Positions 35,477-44,649 of a DNA stretch of 64,000 bases are shown here, in pieces. The stretch is from Lentibacillus cibarius (lineage in GTDB: Bacteria > Bacillota > Bacilli > Bacillales > Amphibacillaceae): NCBI RefSeq assembly GCF_005887555.1, contig NZ_VCIA01000001.1:3224001-3288000 (forward strand). Reading direction: 5' to 3'. The translations under genes and the position numbers were made by a program. A model generated the notes under the pieces. That model was not told where the DNA came from, did not search any database, and saw nothing but the letters and a program-made list of their open reading frames with translations. Every line of letters starts with the position of its first letter. The first letter of the stretch is position 1.

Positions 35477-36109
35477 TCAGACAACATAATAAAAAATGCA
35501 AAGAAAATGAAACATAGACCCCGCCAGTACAAATATATGCCAGATGACATGATGGTAACAAAATCCTCGCCACAAGTAAAAAACAGTACCGATCGAATAG
35601 AAAAGCCCACCTATGATTAAAAGTAAAATCCCATTCTCATGCATAGTTGATAATAGTGGTTTCCATACAAATAGAATGAGCCATCCCATCAATAGATAAC
35701 AGAATGTTGACAATACAAGAAAACGGTCAATGAAAAAAATTTTAAATATAATGCCTACTAGGGCAATTCCCCATACGATTGCAAGCATTTTCCAACCAAG
35801 TTCACCGCGTAATTGTAATACTAAAAAAGGGGTATAGGTTCCGGCGATGAATAGATAAATGGAGGAGTGATCAGCAATGACAAAGATTTCTTTCCATCGT
35901 CCGTTAGGCAAACTGTGTACAATGGTGGAACACAAGTACATCACAAACATGGTGGTGCCAAAAATGAAGGCTGATATAAGTTGTGTCATGTTTCCGGCCC
36001 ATGTAGAAGCGGTAAGCAGGATGAGAGCACCAATGCTTAATAATGCACCAATGCCATGAGTTATGGCATGTATAACCTCTTCTTTCTTTGTGTATTTGTG
36101 TATTTGCAT
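35477..36109 (-). CDS. Hemolysin III / adiponectin receptor-like membrane protein
   Basis: 210 residues from the ATG at 36109, preceded by AAGAGGC. Seven membrane helices. Family residues: EEVIHAITHGIGALLSIG at the N-terminus (HxxxH), STIVHSLPN near 65 (the Ser and His of the metal site), ADHSSIYLFIAGTYTPF near 85, and VIWHIFVLAGSMFHF near 195 (HxxxxxxxxxH). These residues form the zinc site of the PAQR family. The name hemolysin is historical; activity unknown. Confidence 0.9.
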   Translation of the reverse strand: MQIHKYTKKEEVIHAITHGIGALLSIGALILLTASTWAGNMTQLISAFIFGTTMFVMYLCSTIVHSLPNGRWKEIFVIADHSSIYLFIAGTYTPFLVLQLRGELGWKMLAIVWGIALVGIIFKIFFIDRFLVLSTFCYLLMGWLILFVWKPLLSTMHENGILLLIIGGLFYSIGTVFYLWRGFCYHHVIWHIFVLAGSMFHFLCIFYYVV

Positions 36110-36486
36110 GTTTATGCCTCTTTTTCTTATGTTATATCGATAGTATACGCAAAGCCAACCCATTCTGTGCGGGAGCGGTCTTGAGCTAGGATGTGAATTT
36201 TTTTGTAATGCTATTCGGCGGGAAAAGATGTTTCTATGGTGTTCATATGGTAAACTGTACTATAGATGATGAACCAACTCCTTTCTGCAGCGTAAAATAA
36301 TAACAAACCACTTTTTTAAAAAGATAAGAAAATAAAAATTGGCGATATGATTTTTACTTGCAAGATTAGCCACGTACGGATCCGACGTACAGGACGTTGC
36401 AGGCGCCCGGACAGAATGTCGCGTTGGGCATTTGCGCCTTTGTTTAGTTCTTCATGCATGTTTAGTATTTGAAAGGAGCGTTTTTA
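36110..36486. other. Intergenic region before darB
   Basis: Holds a copy of the dispersed repeat (36340-36445). A TATAGT-like sequence near 36251 may be a promoter. No gene seen. Confidence 0.5.
36340..36445 (+). repeat. Dispersed intergenic repeat, copy 3
   Basis: GGCGATATGATTTTTACTTG, AGCCACGTACGGATCCGACG, ACAGGACGTTGCAGGCGCCC, ATGTCGCG and TTTGCGCCTTTGTT follow the family order. Confidence 0.75.
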
Positions 36487-36936
36487 ATGAGTGCAACCCA
36501 AGATAAGAAGTTAGCCGATATTGTTATTGATGATTTGATGATTTCATCGGAAAAAGTCGCCCATGTGCAGGTTAATAACCCATTGGAGCATGCATTGCTG
36601 ATTCTTGTGAAATCAGGATATTCAGCTGTGCCAGTTTTGGATTCATCTTATAAACTTGTCGGAACAATAGGAAAAACACGCATTTTAAATGCAGTACTGG
36701 GACTGGAGCGGTTTGAAACAGAAAAATTGTCGGAGATGCGCGTGCAAGAAGCGATGAACACCGATATTCCACGTTTGTCAAGGACAGATTCATTCATGGA
36801 TGGTTTGAAAGCGGTCATTAATTATCCATTTGTCTGTGTAGCCGATGAAGAGAATCATTTTGATGGGATACTAACAAGACGTGTCATTCTGAAACAATTG
36901 AAACGGGACTTTTATACATTTAAAAGTAATGAGTAA
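36487..36936 (+). CDS. darB: CBS-domain cyclic di-AMP receptor DarB/CbpB-like
   Basis: 149 residues from the ATG at 36487 (GAAAGGAG upstream). Two CBS motifs: about 10-75 (MISSEKVAHVQVNNPLEHAL, GYSAVPVLD, GTIGKTRIL) and about 85-140 (VQEAMNTDIPRLS, FVCVADEENHFDGILTRR). Same length and start as YkuL of B. subtilis, which binds c-di-AMP and controls the (p)ppGpp synthetase Rel and pyruvate carboxylase. Position matches the ykuL locus. Confidence 0.88.
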   Translation: MSATQDKKLADIVIDDLMISSEKVAHVQVNNPLEHALLILVKSGYSAVPVLDSSYKLVGTIGKTRILNAVLGLERFETEKLSEMRVQEAMNTDIPRLSRTDSFMDGLKAVINYPFVCVADEENHFDGILTRRVILKQLKRDFYTFKSNE

Positions 36937-37039
36937 TGATTCCATATTCCGGCGATTGCAAAGGCATCTATTCCAGATTACCTTTCATGAGAGCTGCTTG
37001 TTGCGAGCGCCGGATGTGTTTGCCAAAGTAAAGCTAACA

Positions 37040-37663
37040 CTATACATATTGTTTGCCAATACCAGTGAATTGTTTCTTGATTTCAAAGGGCAGGGTGGTC
37101 ATGCTGCATATCCGCATCTAACAAAGGATATGGGTGTGGCGGCATGCAGTTTTGTTGAGAAAACTCAGGAGGTTATTTCCAGGAAGGTAGATCCGCTGGA
37201 AAGTGCTGTACTGACAATTGGTAAAATCGAAAGCGGGTTTGTGCAAAATGCAATTGCAGAAACTGCCCGACTGGAAGGAACCATCCGCACGCTTGATGCC
37301 TCGTCCATCGATGTTATCAAACAAAAACTGGAAACGGTCATCCGCGGTTTTGAAATAGCCCACGACTGTTTCATTGAGGTTGATTACGGCGCAAATTACT
37401 ATCAAGTGACGAATGATAAGCGATACGTCGATTTATTTGCTGATGTGATGAGCAACTCCGGTATCGATTATAAGGAAGCAGCACCAGCAATGACAGGTTA
37501 AGATTTCGGCTACATGCTTAAAGAGATTCCCGGGTTCATGGTCTGGCTTGGGGTAGATTCGGCATCCGGCTTGCACAGTGCACAGCTGAAGCCTAATGAA
37601 TCTGCACTTGAAACGGGTGTCCATGCTGCAACAGCTATGATAAATGCTATTTCTGAACAATAA
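37040..37663 (+). pseudogene. N-acetyldiaminopimelate deacetylase (YkuR) remnant, truncated and interrupted
   Basis: Reading from LFANTSELFLDFKGQGGHAA this is the second half of YkuR (M20 peptidase family): the dimerisation domain with GGHAAYPH, VDPLESAVLTIGKI and EGTIRTLDAS, then MTG, a TAA stop at 37499-37501 in place of the Glu codon of MTGEDFGYML, and the rest to 37663. The first half (about 165 residues, with the metal-site HDMH) is missing, and so is the acetyltransferase gene dapH that precedes ykuR in B. subtilis. The enzyme would remove acetate in the acetylase route to meso-diaminopimelate. Confidence 0.88.
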
Positions 37664-37738
37664 TACATCTGTATACTTTCGCCACAAAGGATAAAACTAG
37701 GTATGAACATGTTGACTGAACTGGAGGAGGTATACACG

Positions 37739-37990
37739 ATGGCACGAATAGGTGTGGAAGAAACACTTACAGACGTTAAAGAAGCGTTAGCAGAAATGGG
37801 GCATGATGTCGTCGATCTACATTCAGAAGATGACACCGGGTACTGTGATTGCTGTGTCATTTCTGGACAGGATAAAGATGTGATGGGGATGTCAACAGCA
37901 AGTATAGCAGGCCCCGTCGTTAATGCAGATGGTCAGAATGCCGAAGAAGTATGCCAAATGGTGAGCGACCGACTGAAAACAAATCAATAG
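37739..37990 (+). CDS. ykuS: YkuS family (UPF0180) protein
   Basis: 83 residues from the ATG at 37739, with GGAGGAGG upstream. MARIGVEETLTDVKEALAEM, then the Asp/Cys-rich DTGYCDCCVISGQDKDVMGM, as in UPF0180. Small cytoplasmic protein of unknown function. Position between ykuR and ykuT as in B. subtilis. Confidence 0.88.
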   Translation: MARIGVEETLTDVKEALAEMGHDVVDLHSEDDTGYCDCCVISGQDKDVMGMSTASIAGPVVNADGQNAEEVCQMVSDRLKTNQ

Positions 37991-37992
37991 AA

Positions 37993-38041
37993 AAAATAAG
38001 CTTCGGTTCAACTGCAATATTGCATAACCGAAGCTTATTTT
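37993..38041. terminator. Bidirectional terminator
   Basis: AAAATAAGCTTCGGTT pairs with AACCGAAGCTTATTTT. Confidence 0.88.
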
Positions 38042-38083
38042 ATTTGTTAGGAATTTATAAATTTGGGTTGCTGAGGACAATCG

Positions 38084-38140
38084 AGGTACCAAATCAGCCA
38101 CGTCCAGCAAGACGCACAGGACGTTTCGGTTTGAGCCTGT
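38084..38140 (+). repeat. Dispersed intergenic repeat, copy 4 (partial)
   Basis: GTACCAAATCAGCCACGTCC, GACGCACAGGACGT and GAGCCTGTAAAGG match the central blocks; ends are missing. Confidence 0.55.
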
Positions 38141-38150
38141 AAAGGTCTTT

Positions 38151-38972
38151 CTAATTGCTTTTTTGTATAACAACATGATGCGGGTAGGGAATGGTAATCC
38201 CTTCCTGGTCAAAGGCTTCCTTAATGGCTTTCCGCAAGGCACGTTCGCATTCCCACTGCAAACCGTTTTCCGTTTGTCCGACAACACGTAGAATGACTTC
38301 AGATGATCCGATGCTTTGTACTCCAATGACATTTGGACCATCCTTGAAACGTTCATCTTCCTGAAATGCAGCGCATACACGCTCGAGCACGGAAATGGCT
38401 TCATCCATATTGTCATGGTAACTGATCCGCATATCCACAAGCGCTCGCATATTGCCTCTTGAATGATTGGCCACTCCTTCTATATGGCGATTTGGCACAT
38501 AATTTAACGTACCGTTGAAACTGCGTATTTTCGTCGTACGCAACCCTACTTCTTCTACTATTCCATCATAACCGGCAGTGGTTATGTAATCATCAATTTC
38601 CAACTGATGCTCCAGTAATATGAAAAATCCTGTCACGATATCACTGACAAGTCCCTGTGCTCCAAAACCAATGGCAAGCCCGATAATACCTGCTCCAGCA
38701 AGTAAAGGACCAATCGGAATATTCAAGACTGCAAAAAGCATGATAATAAATAAGAAGCCTGCCGCATAAGAGAATACATTCACCAATAACTTTTCCAGTG
38801 TTTTAATCCGGGTTGGTGACGCTTTCTGACTTGAACCAGCCCGCTGGATAGATTTCACGATAACTTTTTTCCCAATTGGTATGAAAAGGATAAATAAAAA
38901 AATCAGCAGTCCGACTCTTAAGGCAAAACTTATAATGGCTGCCAGATTGAACTGGATTCCCAAAAGTTCCAT
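38151..38972 (-). CDS. ykuT: Small-conductance mechanosensitive channel family protein YkuT
   Basis: 273 residues from the ATG at 38972 (GAGGAAG upstream). Three membrane helices (about 8-30, 60-80, 88-110), the pore helix PLLAGAGIIGLAIGFGAQGL near 95-114, then the MscS beta domain (DDYITTAGYDGIVEEVGLRT) and a C-terminal domain. It opens under membrane tension to release solutes after osmotic downshift, which suits a salt-tolerant host. Confidence 0.92.
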   Translation of the reverse strand: MELLGIQFNLAAIISFALRVGLLIFLFILFIPIGKKVIVKSIQRAGSSQKASPTRIKTLEKLLVNVFSYAAGFLFIIMLFAVLNIPIGPLLAGAGIIGLAIGFGAQGLVSDIVTGFFILLEHQLEIDDYITTAGYDGIVEEVGLRTTKIRSFNGTLNYVPNRHIEGVANHSRGNMRALVDMRISYHDNMDEAISVLERVCAAFQEDERFKDGPNVIGVQSIGSSEVILRVVGQTENGLQWECERALRKAIKEAFDQEGITIPYPHHVVIQKSN

Positions 38973-39169
38973 GTACAACTTCCTCTCTACAACAATTTTA
39001 CATACAATCACTATATACCTTGTATCGTTTGATTTAAAACGTCCGACTCGGGCGAAGGTGTTTTAACCATAGTGATACAAGCATTTGATTTGTGTCTTAG
39101 TCGTCGGAAAAGCCACCGACAGACGGAATAAATTAATAGGGAATTCTTTGTCGGACAGGAGGAAATAAA

Positions 39170-39613
39170 ATGAAATTACGTGATCAGATGCCTGAGCTTA
39201 AAGGCGCAACAAAATGGTTAAACAGTAAACCAATATCAAAAAAAAAGCTAATCGGAAAGAAGCCAACGTTCATTCATTTTTGGTCAATTAGCTGCAGCAT
39301 GTGCAAAAAAATGATGCCGAAAGTGAATGAACTTTGTGCTGAATACAAACAAGATGTAAACGTGATATCTGTCCACATGCCGCTTTCTGAGAAAGATAAG
39401 GATCTAGAAGCGGTGAAACGGACAGCAGCAGAACACAACATAACCCAGCCGATTTTTATAGACGATCAGCACATACTGACTGATGCATTTGAAAATGAGT
39501 ATGTGCCGGCATACTATGTGTTTGATGCAAGCGGTAAATTGAGGTATCGCCAAGCTGGGCGGACAGGAATAAAAATGCTTCAGAAACGTATTAACCGGAT
39601 TTTAAACGAATAG
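39170..39613 (+). CDS. ykuV: Thiol-disulfide oxidoreductase YkuV-like
   Basis: 147 residues, ATG after AGGAGG. Thioredoxin-fold protein of the AhpC/TSA-TlpA type with SISCSMCKKMMP (CxxC with Ser-Met) near residue 43, cis-proline region VPAYYVFD near 115. No signal peptide, so cytoplasmic like YkuV. Diverges from ykuT, as in B. subtilis. Confidence 0.9.
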   Translation: MKLRDQMPELKGATKWLNSKPISKKKLIGKKPTFIHFWSISCSMCKKMMPKVNELCAEYKQDVNVISVHMPLSEKDKDLEAVKRTAAEHNITQPIFIDDQHILTDAFENEYVPAYYVFDASGKLRYRQAGRTGIKMLQKRINRILNE

Positions 39614-39616
39614 TGA

Positions 39617-39657
39617 GTGAAAAAACATCTGCCAGTTCTTGGCGGATGTTTTTTCAT
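39617..39657 (+). terminator. Rho-independent terminator after ykuV
   Basis: AAAAAACATCTGCC pairs with GGCGGATGTTTTTT. Confidence 0.88.
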
Positions 39658-39771
39658 GAATGATATTCCAAAAATTTATAAAAGTTTTTAAAATTTGCTC
39701 AAAGGGTATAGAATTTTACTTCGGAACCCGTTATATTAGATATGATGAAATGACATGAGGGAGGGAACACA

Positions 39772-41520
39772 TTGCAGACGTTTAAAAAACTGAAGCAATT
39801 CTATTGGCCACATAAGAGATTTTTGATTTTCTCAGTGATTGCTTTATGTTTTGTGGTAACGATTACCGTCGTTTATCCGATTGTTTTGCAATTGACGATT
39901 GATGAGGTTGTACTAAAGAATCGGTATTATTTAATCCCCCTTATTGCGGGTGGTTTCTTTGGACTTATGCTCATAAAAGCGATAGCTACTTTCTTACATC
40001 AGTATATGGGAGATTTATTCGGAATCACTTCTGTTTACAAGGTACGGGAAAAGCTTTACGACAAATTACAGGTATTATCGTTCAAGTACTATGACAATGC
40101 CAGAACTGGTGACATCATGTCTCGGCTGACAACTGATGTGGAAATGTTCCGCAACTTTTTGTCATTTGGCTTTTCTGAACTAATTCGTATTGCATTGCTA
40201 ATTGTGATCAGTCTGGGAGTTATGTTTTTCTATTCCATTCCTTTGGCACTCATTACGATGGCGTCAATGCCGTTTTTGGCAGTCGTTGCCTTTATGTTTG
40301 AAAAACGTGCTCATCCAGCCTTCAGAGGGATACGGAAATCATTCGGGCGGCTGAATACAAGGGTGCAGGAGAATATTAGCGGGATGAACACCGTTAAGTC
40401 GCTGTCTTGAGAAGACTTTGAAATTGGCAGGTTTTCTGACAATAACGACAACTACCGCCAGAATTATTTATACACTGCCGGCATCTGGTCGAAATACTTT
40501 CCGGTTATGGAGCTCATCGGAAATGCTTGTGCAGTGCTGTTACTAGCTTATGGTGGTTACCTTGTCATTAACGGTAATCTTCATCTCGGTGAACTTGTGG
40601 CTTTTTTCAGCCTCGTCTGGTATATCATGGATCCGCTTATGGAACTTGGCTTCGTCATTAATCAGTTCTCCCAGGCGAAAGCTTCCGGTGAACGTTTACT
40701 GGAGATTCTGGAGGCTAGGGAAGATATTACGGAGAAAGCTGATGCGATTGATATACCGATTAGTGGGCATGTCACATTTCGGGATGTAACACTGACATAT
40801 ATAAAAGAGGATGATACAGCGCTATCTGACATAACATTTGATGCGCCTCCTGGAAAAATCATCGGCCTGATTGGATCAACCGGGGCCGGCAAGACGAGTA
40901 TCACCCAGCTAATTCCCCGCTTTTATGAGCCGGAAAAAGGGGAAGTGCTTCTGGATGGGAGACCTGTTAGTGATTATACGCTGAAAACATTGCGGAGGCA
41001 TATTGGATTTGTACTACAGGAATCATTTTTGTTTTCCACAACCATCAGGGAAAATATTCGATATGGCAATATGGATATGCCTGAGGAACAGATCATTGAT
41101 GCAGCTAAACGTGCACAGGCGCATGACTTTATCATGGAAATGCCTGACGGATATGATACGTTGCTCGGCGAACGCGGTATGGGGTTATCCGGCGGGCAAA
41201 AGCAGCGGATCGCGATCGCCCGGGCTATCTGCATTAATCCAAGCGTTCTTGTTCTTGATGATGCAACGTCCGCTGTTGATATGGAAACGGAATTTAAAAT
41301 ACAACAAGCATTAAAGGAAGTGATGAAAGGAAGAACAACCTTTATCATTGCGCATCGGATTTCTTCGTTAAAACATGCCGATGAAATCATTGTCCTTGAG
41401 GATGGACAGATTGCTGAACGCGGTAAACACGAGCAATTAGTGCGAAATAATGGTCCATACGAACGGATTTACAATATTCAGTATCAGGATCGTGAGCAAA
41501 TTATGCATACTGCAACCTAA
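39772..41520 (+). pseudogene. ABC exporter subunit YheI-like, with in-frame TGA
   Basis: TTG start after GAGGGAGG. A normal 582-residue half-transporter: six-helix domain (about 1-310) and ATPase domain with GSTGAGKTS (Walker A, near 365), Q-loop VLQESFLFS, LSGGQKQRIAIARA (signature), VLVLDDATSAVD (Walker B) and AHRISS. The codon at 40408-40410 is TGA between KSLS and EDFEIGRF, where Arg (CGA) is usual. The Walker B ends in Asp rather than Glu, as in the degenerate-site subunit of heterodimers such as YheI/YheH. The downstream part reopens only at 40507, so a working protein needs read-through; a base-call error is possible. Confidence 0.88.
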
Positions 41521-41529
41521 GGGGGATCT

Positions 41530-43374
41530 ATGATGGCAGTAACAAATGAAGCGTCAAAAGAAAACCGTCAATTGAACAGGTTTCACTACACCATTGACCA
41601 TGCAGTAGAAAAACCGTTTAATTGGAAGCAGATGTTGCGGCTGCTCAGTTATTTAAAACCTTATGCAACAACCTATTTGCCCGGTGCCATTGCAGCTATG
41701 ATTATCTCAACAGCAGTCAGACTGATTGTACCGATTCTGATTGGTAAAGTTGCCATAGATATGGTGATTGCCAATAAAAACATGAACATGCTAGTTTATC
41801 TTGTCATAGGTACTGGCCTTCTATATTTGCTTAGCTATGTAGGCAATGTATTTCGAATTAAGTGGGTCAATATACTTGGGCAAAATGTTATTTATGATCT
41901 GCGGCAGCACCTATTTTCCCATGTTCAACGGCTGTCACACCGATTTTTTGATTCGCGTTCAGGCGGGTCGATTATCGTCCGAATCATGAATGATACAAAT
42001 GCATTGCAGGAACTGTTCACAAACGGTATCATCAATCTTTTAATGGATATCGTGATGCTGTTGGGCATGATCGCTATTCTGTTTTCGCTGAGTCCAAAAC
42101 TGGCACTTGCCATACTGGTCATTTTGCCGATTATGTTCTATATTTCAACAAAACTGCGGCGTAACATCAGGCGTTCGTGGCAGCAAGTGCGCATTCAGCA
42201 GTCACGGTTAAATTCGCATTTGAACGAAAGTATCCAAGGCGTTCGTATTACCCAGTCGTTTTCCCAGGAAACAGAAAACGCAGCATACTTTGATGGGGTG
42301 AATACAGATAACTTTTCCAGCTGGCGCACAGCTACCAAGAAAAGCGCCATGTTCCGGCCGTTTGTCGAAATGAGCAATGCCATCGGAACAATTATTCTTA
42401 TTTCCTATGGAGTGTATCTTATTTTGCTTGGTGAAACAAACGGCGGCATTACAACCGGTACGTTTGTGTCATTTGGCTTTTACACTGGGATGTTCTGGGA
42501 ACCGATTTCCCGGCTGGGTCAGATGTATAATCAGCTGCTAATGGCGATGTCGGCATCTGAGCGTATTTTTGAATTTCTTGATGAAAAACCGAATGTAGTG
42601 GATAAACCGGATGGCGTAGATTTACCTGATATGAAGGGACATATTGAATTTGATCGGGTTAAGTTTGCGTATGACGAAGAACGGGTTGCGCTGCACGACG
42701 TATCGCTGGAAATGAAAGCGGGGCAAACCGTTGCATTGGTAGGACACACAGGCAGCGGGAAATCAACAATCGCCAATCTGATCAGCCGTTTTTATGATCC
42801 GACAGAAGGTACTGTCAAGATTGATGGATTTGATTTGCGTGATGTCAAGCTCAATCAGCTTCGTCAGCAAATCAGTGTCGTATTGCAGGATACGTTTATA
42901 TTTTCAGGTACCATTATGGAGAACATCCGGTTTGGGCGTCCGGATGCAACTGACGAAGAAGTAATCGAGGCATCAAAAGTGGTCGGTGCTGATGAGTTCA
43001 TCAAGCGTCTTGCGAACGGGTATGAAACAGAGGTGGAAGAACGAGGCAACATACTATCAGCAGGTGAACGCCAGCTGCTATCCTTTGCCAGGGCGTTGCT
43101 GGCCAATCCGCGCATATTAATTCTGGATGAGGCAACCGCAAGCATTGATACGGAAACAGAAGTGAAAATCCAGCATGCACTGGAGCGTTTGTTGAAAGGT
43201 CGAACAGCGATCATCATAGCTCATCGTCTTTCCACCATTAGGGAGTCTGACAATATATTCGTTCTGGAAAACGGAAAAATACTTGAGAGCGGTAACCATG
43301 ATGAGCTTATGCAGCAACAGGGGGAATACTTTGAGCTTGTTAAATCTCAATTTGAAATGTTTGATGCCATATGA
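41530..43374 (+). CDS. ABC exporter subunit YheH-like (multidrug type)
   Basis: 614 residues, ATG 10 bases after the previous stop, GGGGGA upstream. N-terminal extension of about 40 residues, six membrane helices, then the ATPase domain: GHTGSGKST near 410, VLQDTFIFSGT, LSAGERQLLSFARA and ILILDEATASID with the catalytic Glu. It is the YheH-type partner of a heterodimeric exporter. With the YheI-like subunit broken, this subunit would lack its partner. Both genes are co-directional and adjacent as in B. subtilis yheIH (bmrCD). Confidence 0.92.
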   Translation: MMAVTNEASKENRQLNRFHYTIDHAVEKPFNWKQMLRLLSYLKPYATTYLPGAIAAMIISTAVRLIVPILIGKVAIDMVIANKNMNMLVYLVIGTGLLYLLSYVGNVFRIKWVNILGQNVIYDLRQHLFSHVQRLSHRFFDSRSGGSIIVRIMNDTNALQELFTNGIINLLMDIVMLLGMIAILFSLSPKLALAILVILPIMFYISTKLRRNIRRSWQQVRIQQSRLNSHLNESIQGVRITQSFSQETENAAYFDGVNTDNFSSWRTATKKSAMFRPFVEMSNAIGTIILISYGVYLILLGETNGGITTGTFVSFGFYTGMFWEPISRLGQMYNQLLMAMSASERIFEFLDEKPNVVDKPDGVDLPDMKGHIEFDRVKFAYDEERVALHDVSLEMKAGQTVALVGHTGSGKSTIANLISRFYDPTEGTVKIDGFDLRDVKLNQLRQQISVVLQDTFIFSGTIMENIRFGRPDATDEEVIEASKVVGADEFIKRLANGYETEVEERGNILSAGERQLLSFARALLANPRILILDEATASIDTETEVKIQHALERLLKGRTAIIIAHRLSTIRESDNIFVLENGKILESGNHDELMQQQGEYFELVKSQFEMFDAI

Positions 43375-43516
43375 TTATTTAAAAGACATTTGTTGCTCCT
43401 GTAGCTGCTCCAGTTGAACGGATGCCTGATGTTCTTGCACAATTAACTTCTTATGTCATTTTTTGTGTGATGTGATAGACTATGAGGGAGCACATTGGAT
43501 GATGGGGGTCAGTGGA

Positions 43517-44179
43517 ATGAAACGAGATTATGCAGTAATCGGACTAGGCCGTTTCGGCGGCAGCATTTGCGAAGAACTGAACCAGGAAGGAATGCAGGTG
43601 CTGGCTATTGACAAAGATGAGGATAAGATAAACGAATTCAAAAATATTGCATCCCATGCAGTTATGGCTGATTCAACGGATGAAGCGACATTACGGGAAT
43701 TAGGCATTAAAAATATCGATCATGTGATTGTGGCAATTGGTGACAACATTCAGGCTAGCATACTGACGACCGTTGTCCTGACTGACTTGAATATCAAAAA
43801 AATCACAGTAAAAGCACAAAATGACTATCATGAGAAAATATTAAACCGGATTGGCGCTCATCAGGTTGTCCACCCTGAACGGGATATGGGAAAACGGATT
43901 GCACGAAATATAATATCCAACAATATTCTGGATTATTTGGAGCTTTCAGATGACCACAGTATCGTTGAGGTGAAAGCCGGCGAGCGGATGCGCGGCAAGA
44001 CGCTTGTGGATTTGGATATACGTGCGAATTACGGTTGTAACGTTGTAGCCATTAAACGTGAAAAGGAAATTAACGTATCCCCGGCAGCAGATGACATCCT
44101 AAAAGAGGGAGATATCCTAATTATTATTGGGTCAGATAAGGACATTTCCAGATTCGAAAAGCATCTTGTGATTGATTGA
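43517..44179 (+). CDS. ktrC: KtrC-type potassium uptake regulatory subunit
   Basis: 220 residues from the ATG at 43517 (GGGGGTC upstream); the longer frame from 43463 has no support. RCK_N domain with VIGLGRFGGSICEEL (GxGxxG) near 8 and LAIDKDEDKI, ADSTDEATLRELGI; RCK_C domain about 140-220. Binds ATP/ADP and, in the C-domain, c-di-AMP. It gates a KtrB/KtrD channel, perhaps the one at 20135. Its place upstream of rnjA agrees with B. subtilis ktrC (ykqB). Confidence 0.92.
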   Translation: MKRDYAVIGLGRFGGSICEELNQEGMQVLAIDKDEDKINEFKNIASHAVMADSTDEATLRELGIKNIDHVIVAIGDNIQASILTTVVLTDLNIKKITVKAQNDYHEKILNRIGAHQVVHPERDMGKRIARNIISNNILDYLELSDDHSIVEVKAGERMRGKTLVDLDIRANYGCNVVAIKREKEINVSPAADDILKEGDILIIIGSDKDISRFEKHLVID

Positions 44180-44230
44180 CCATCTTTTGTTTGGAGTCGT
44201 TATGTTATTGTTGATACAGAAACCTGTAAG

Positions 44231-44271
44231 AAAAGAGCCGTGAGCATGCCATATGCTCACGGCTCTTTTGA
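44231..44271 (+). terminator. Rho-independent terminator after ktrC
   Basis: AAAAGAGCCGTGAGCAT pairs with ATGCTCACGGCTCTTTT. Confidence 0.9.
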
Positions 44272-44325
44272 TGAAATTGTATCAGGATTCTGGAAAGAAG
44301 GGACGTTTAGGCGTTTTTTACCAGG

Positions 44326-44648
44326 GTAAGAAAGTATAAAGTGAAGCGATATAATTTTTAGTGGCAAAGTTAAGCCACGTCCGGCTCCAGCGCCCAGCGA
44401 CTAGCGCGACTTCCTTCACCTCCGTACGATAAGTCAACATTGACTCCCTATGGTCGTCGTGTTTCCTTTATCTCCTGCGGCTAGTAGGGAAGATCGGCTA
44501 AACCCGCCGCGATGCGCGGCAACGCCAATCCACCTGCGACGCGCAGGCGCAATCCGTACGTCGCTACGACGCACAGGATGTGCTAGTGCAGGCGTTGTCA
44601 CAGGACGTGACGGTTTTAGCCTGCTAGGGCGCTTGCGCCTTTGTTCTG
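44326..44648 (+). repeat. Dispersed intergenic repeat, copy 5 (long composite form)
   Basis: Left end AGAAAGTATAAAGTGAAGCG and AGCCACGTCCGGCTCCAGCG, then about 170 bases not seen in other copies, then GACGCACAGGATGTGCTAGT, TTGTCACAGGACGTGACG, TAGCCTGC and GGCGCTTGCGCCTTTGTTC. A 130-codon open frame here (44450-44842) is a product of the repeat's base composition, not a gene. Confidence 0.75.
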
Positions 44649-44649
44649 T

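Larger units (their letters stand above)
44180..44649. other. Intergenic region between ktrC and rnjA
   Basis: Terminator at 44231-44271, then a long composite copy of the dispersed repeat. An adeC gene, present here in B. subtilis, is absent. Confidence 0.55.

Noticed and set aside
36929..37060. Start of an intact deacetylase gene at 36929
   Set aside because: The first 40 residues of that frame resemble nothing in the family, overlap the end of darB, and the metal-binding first half is missing.
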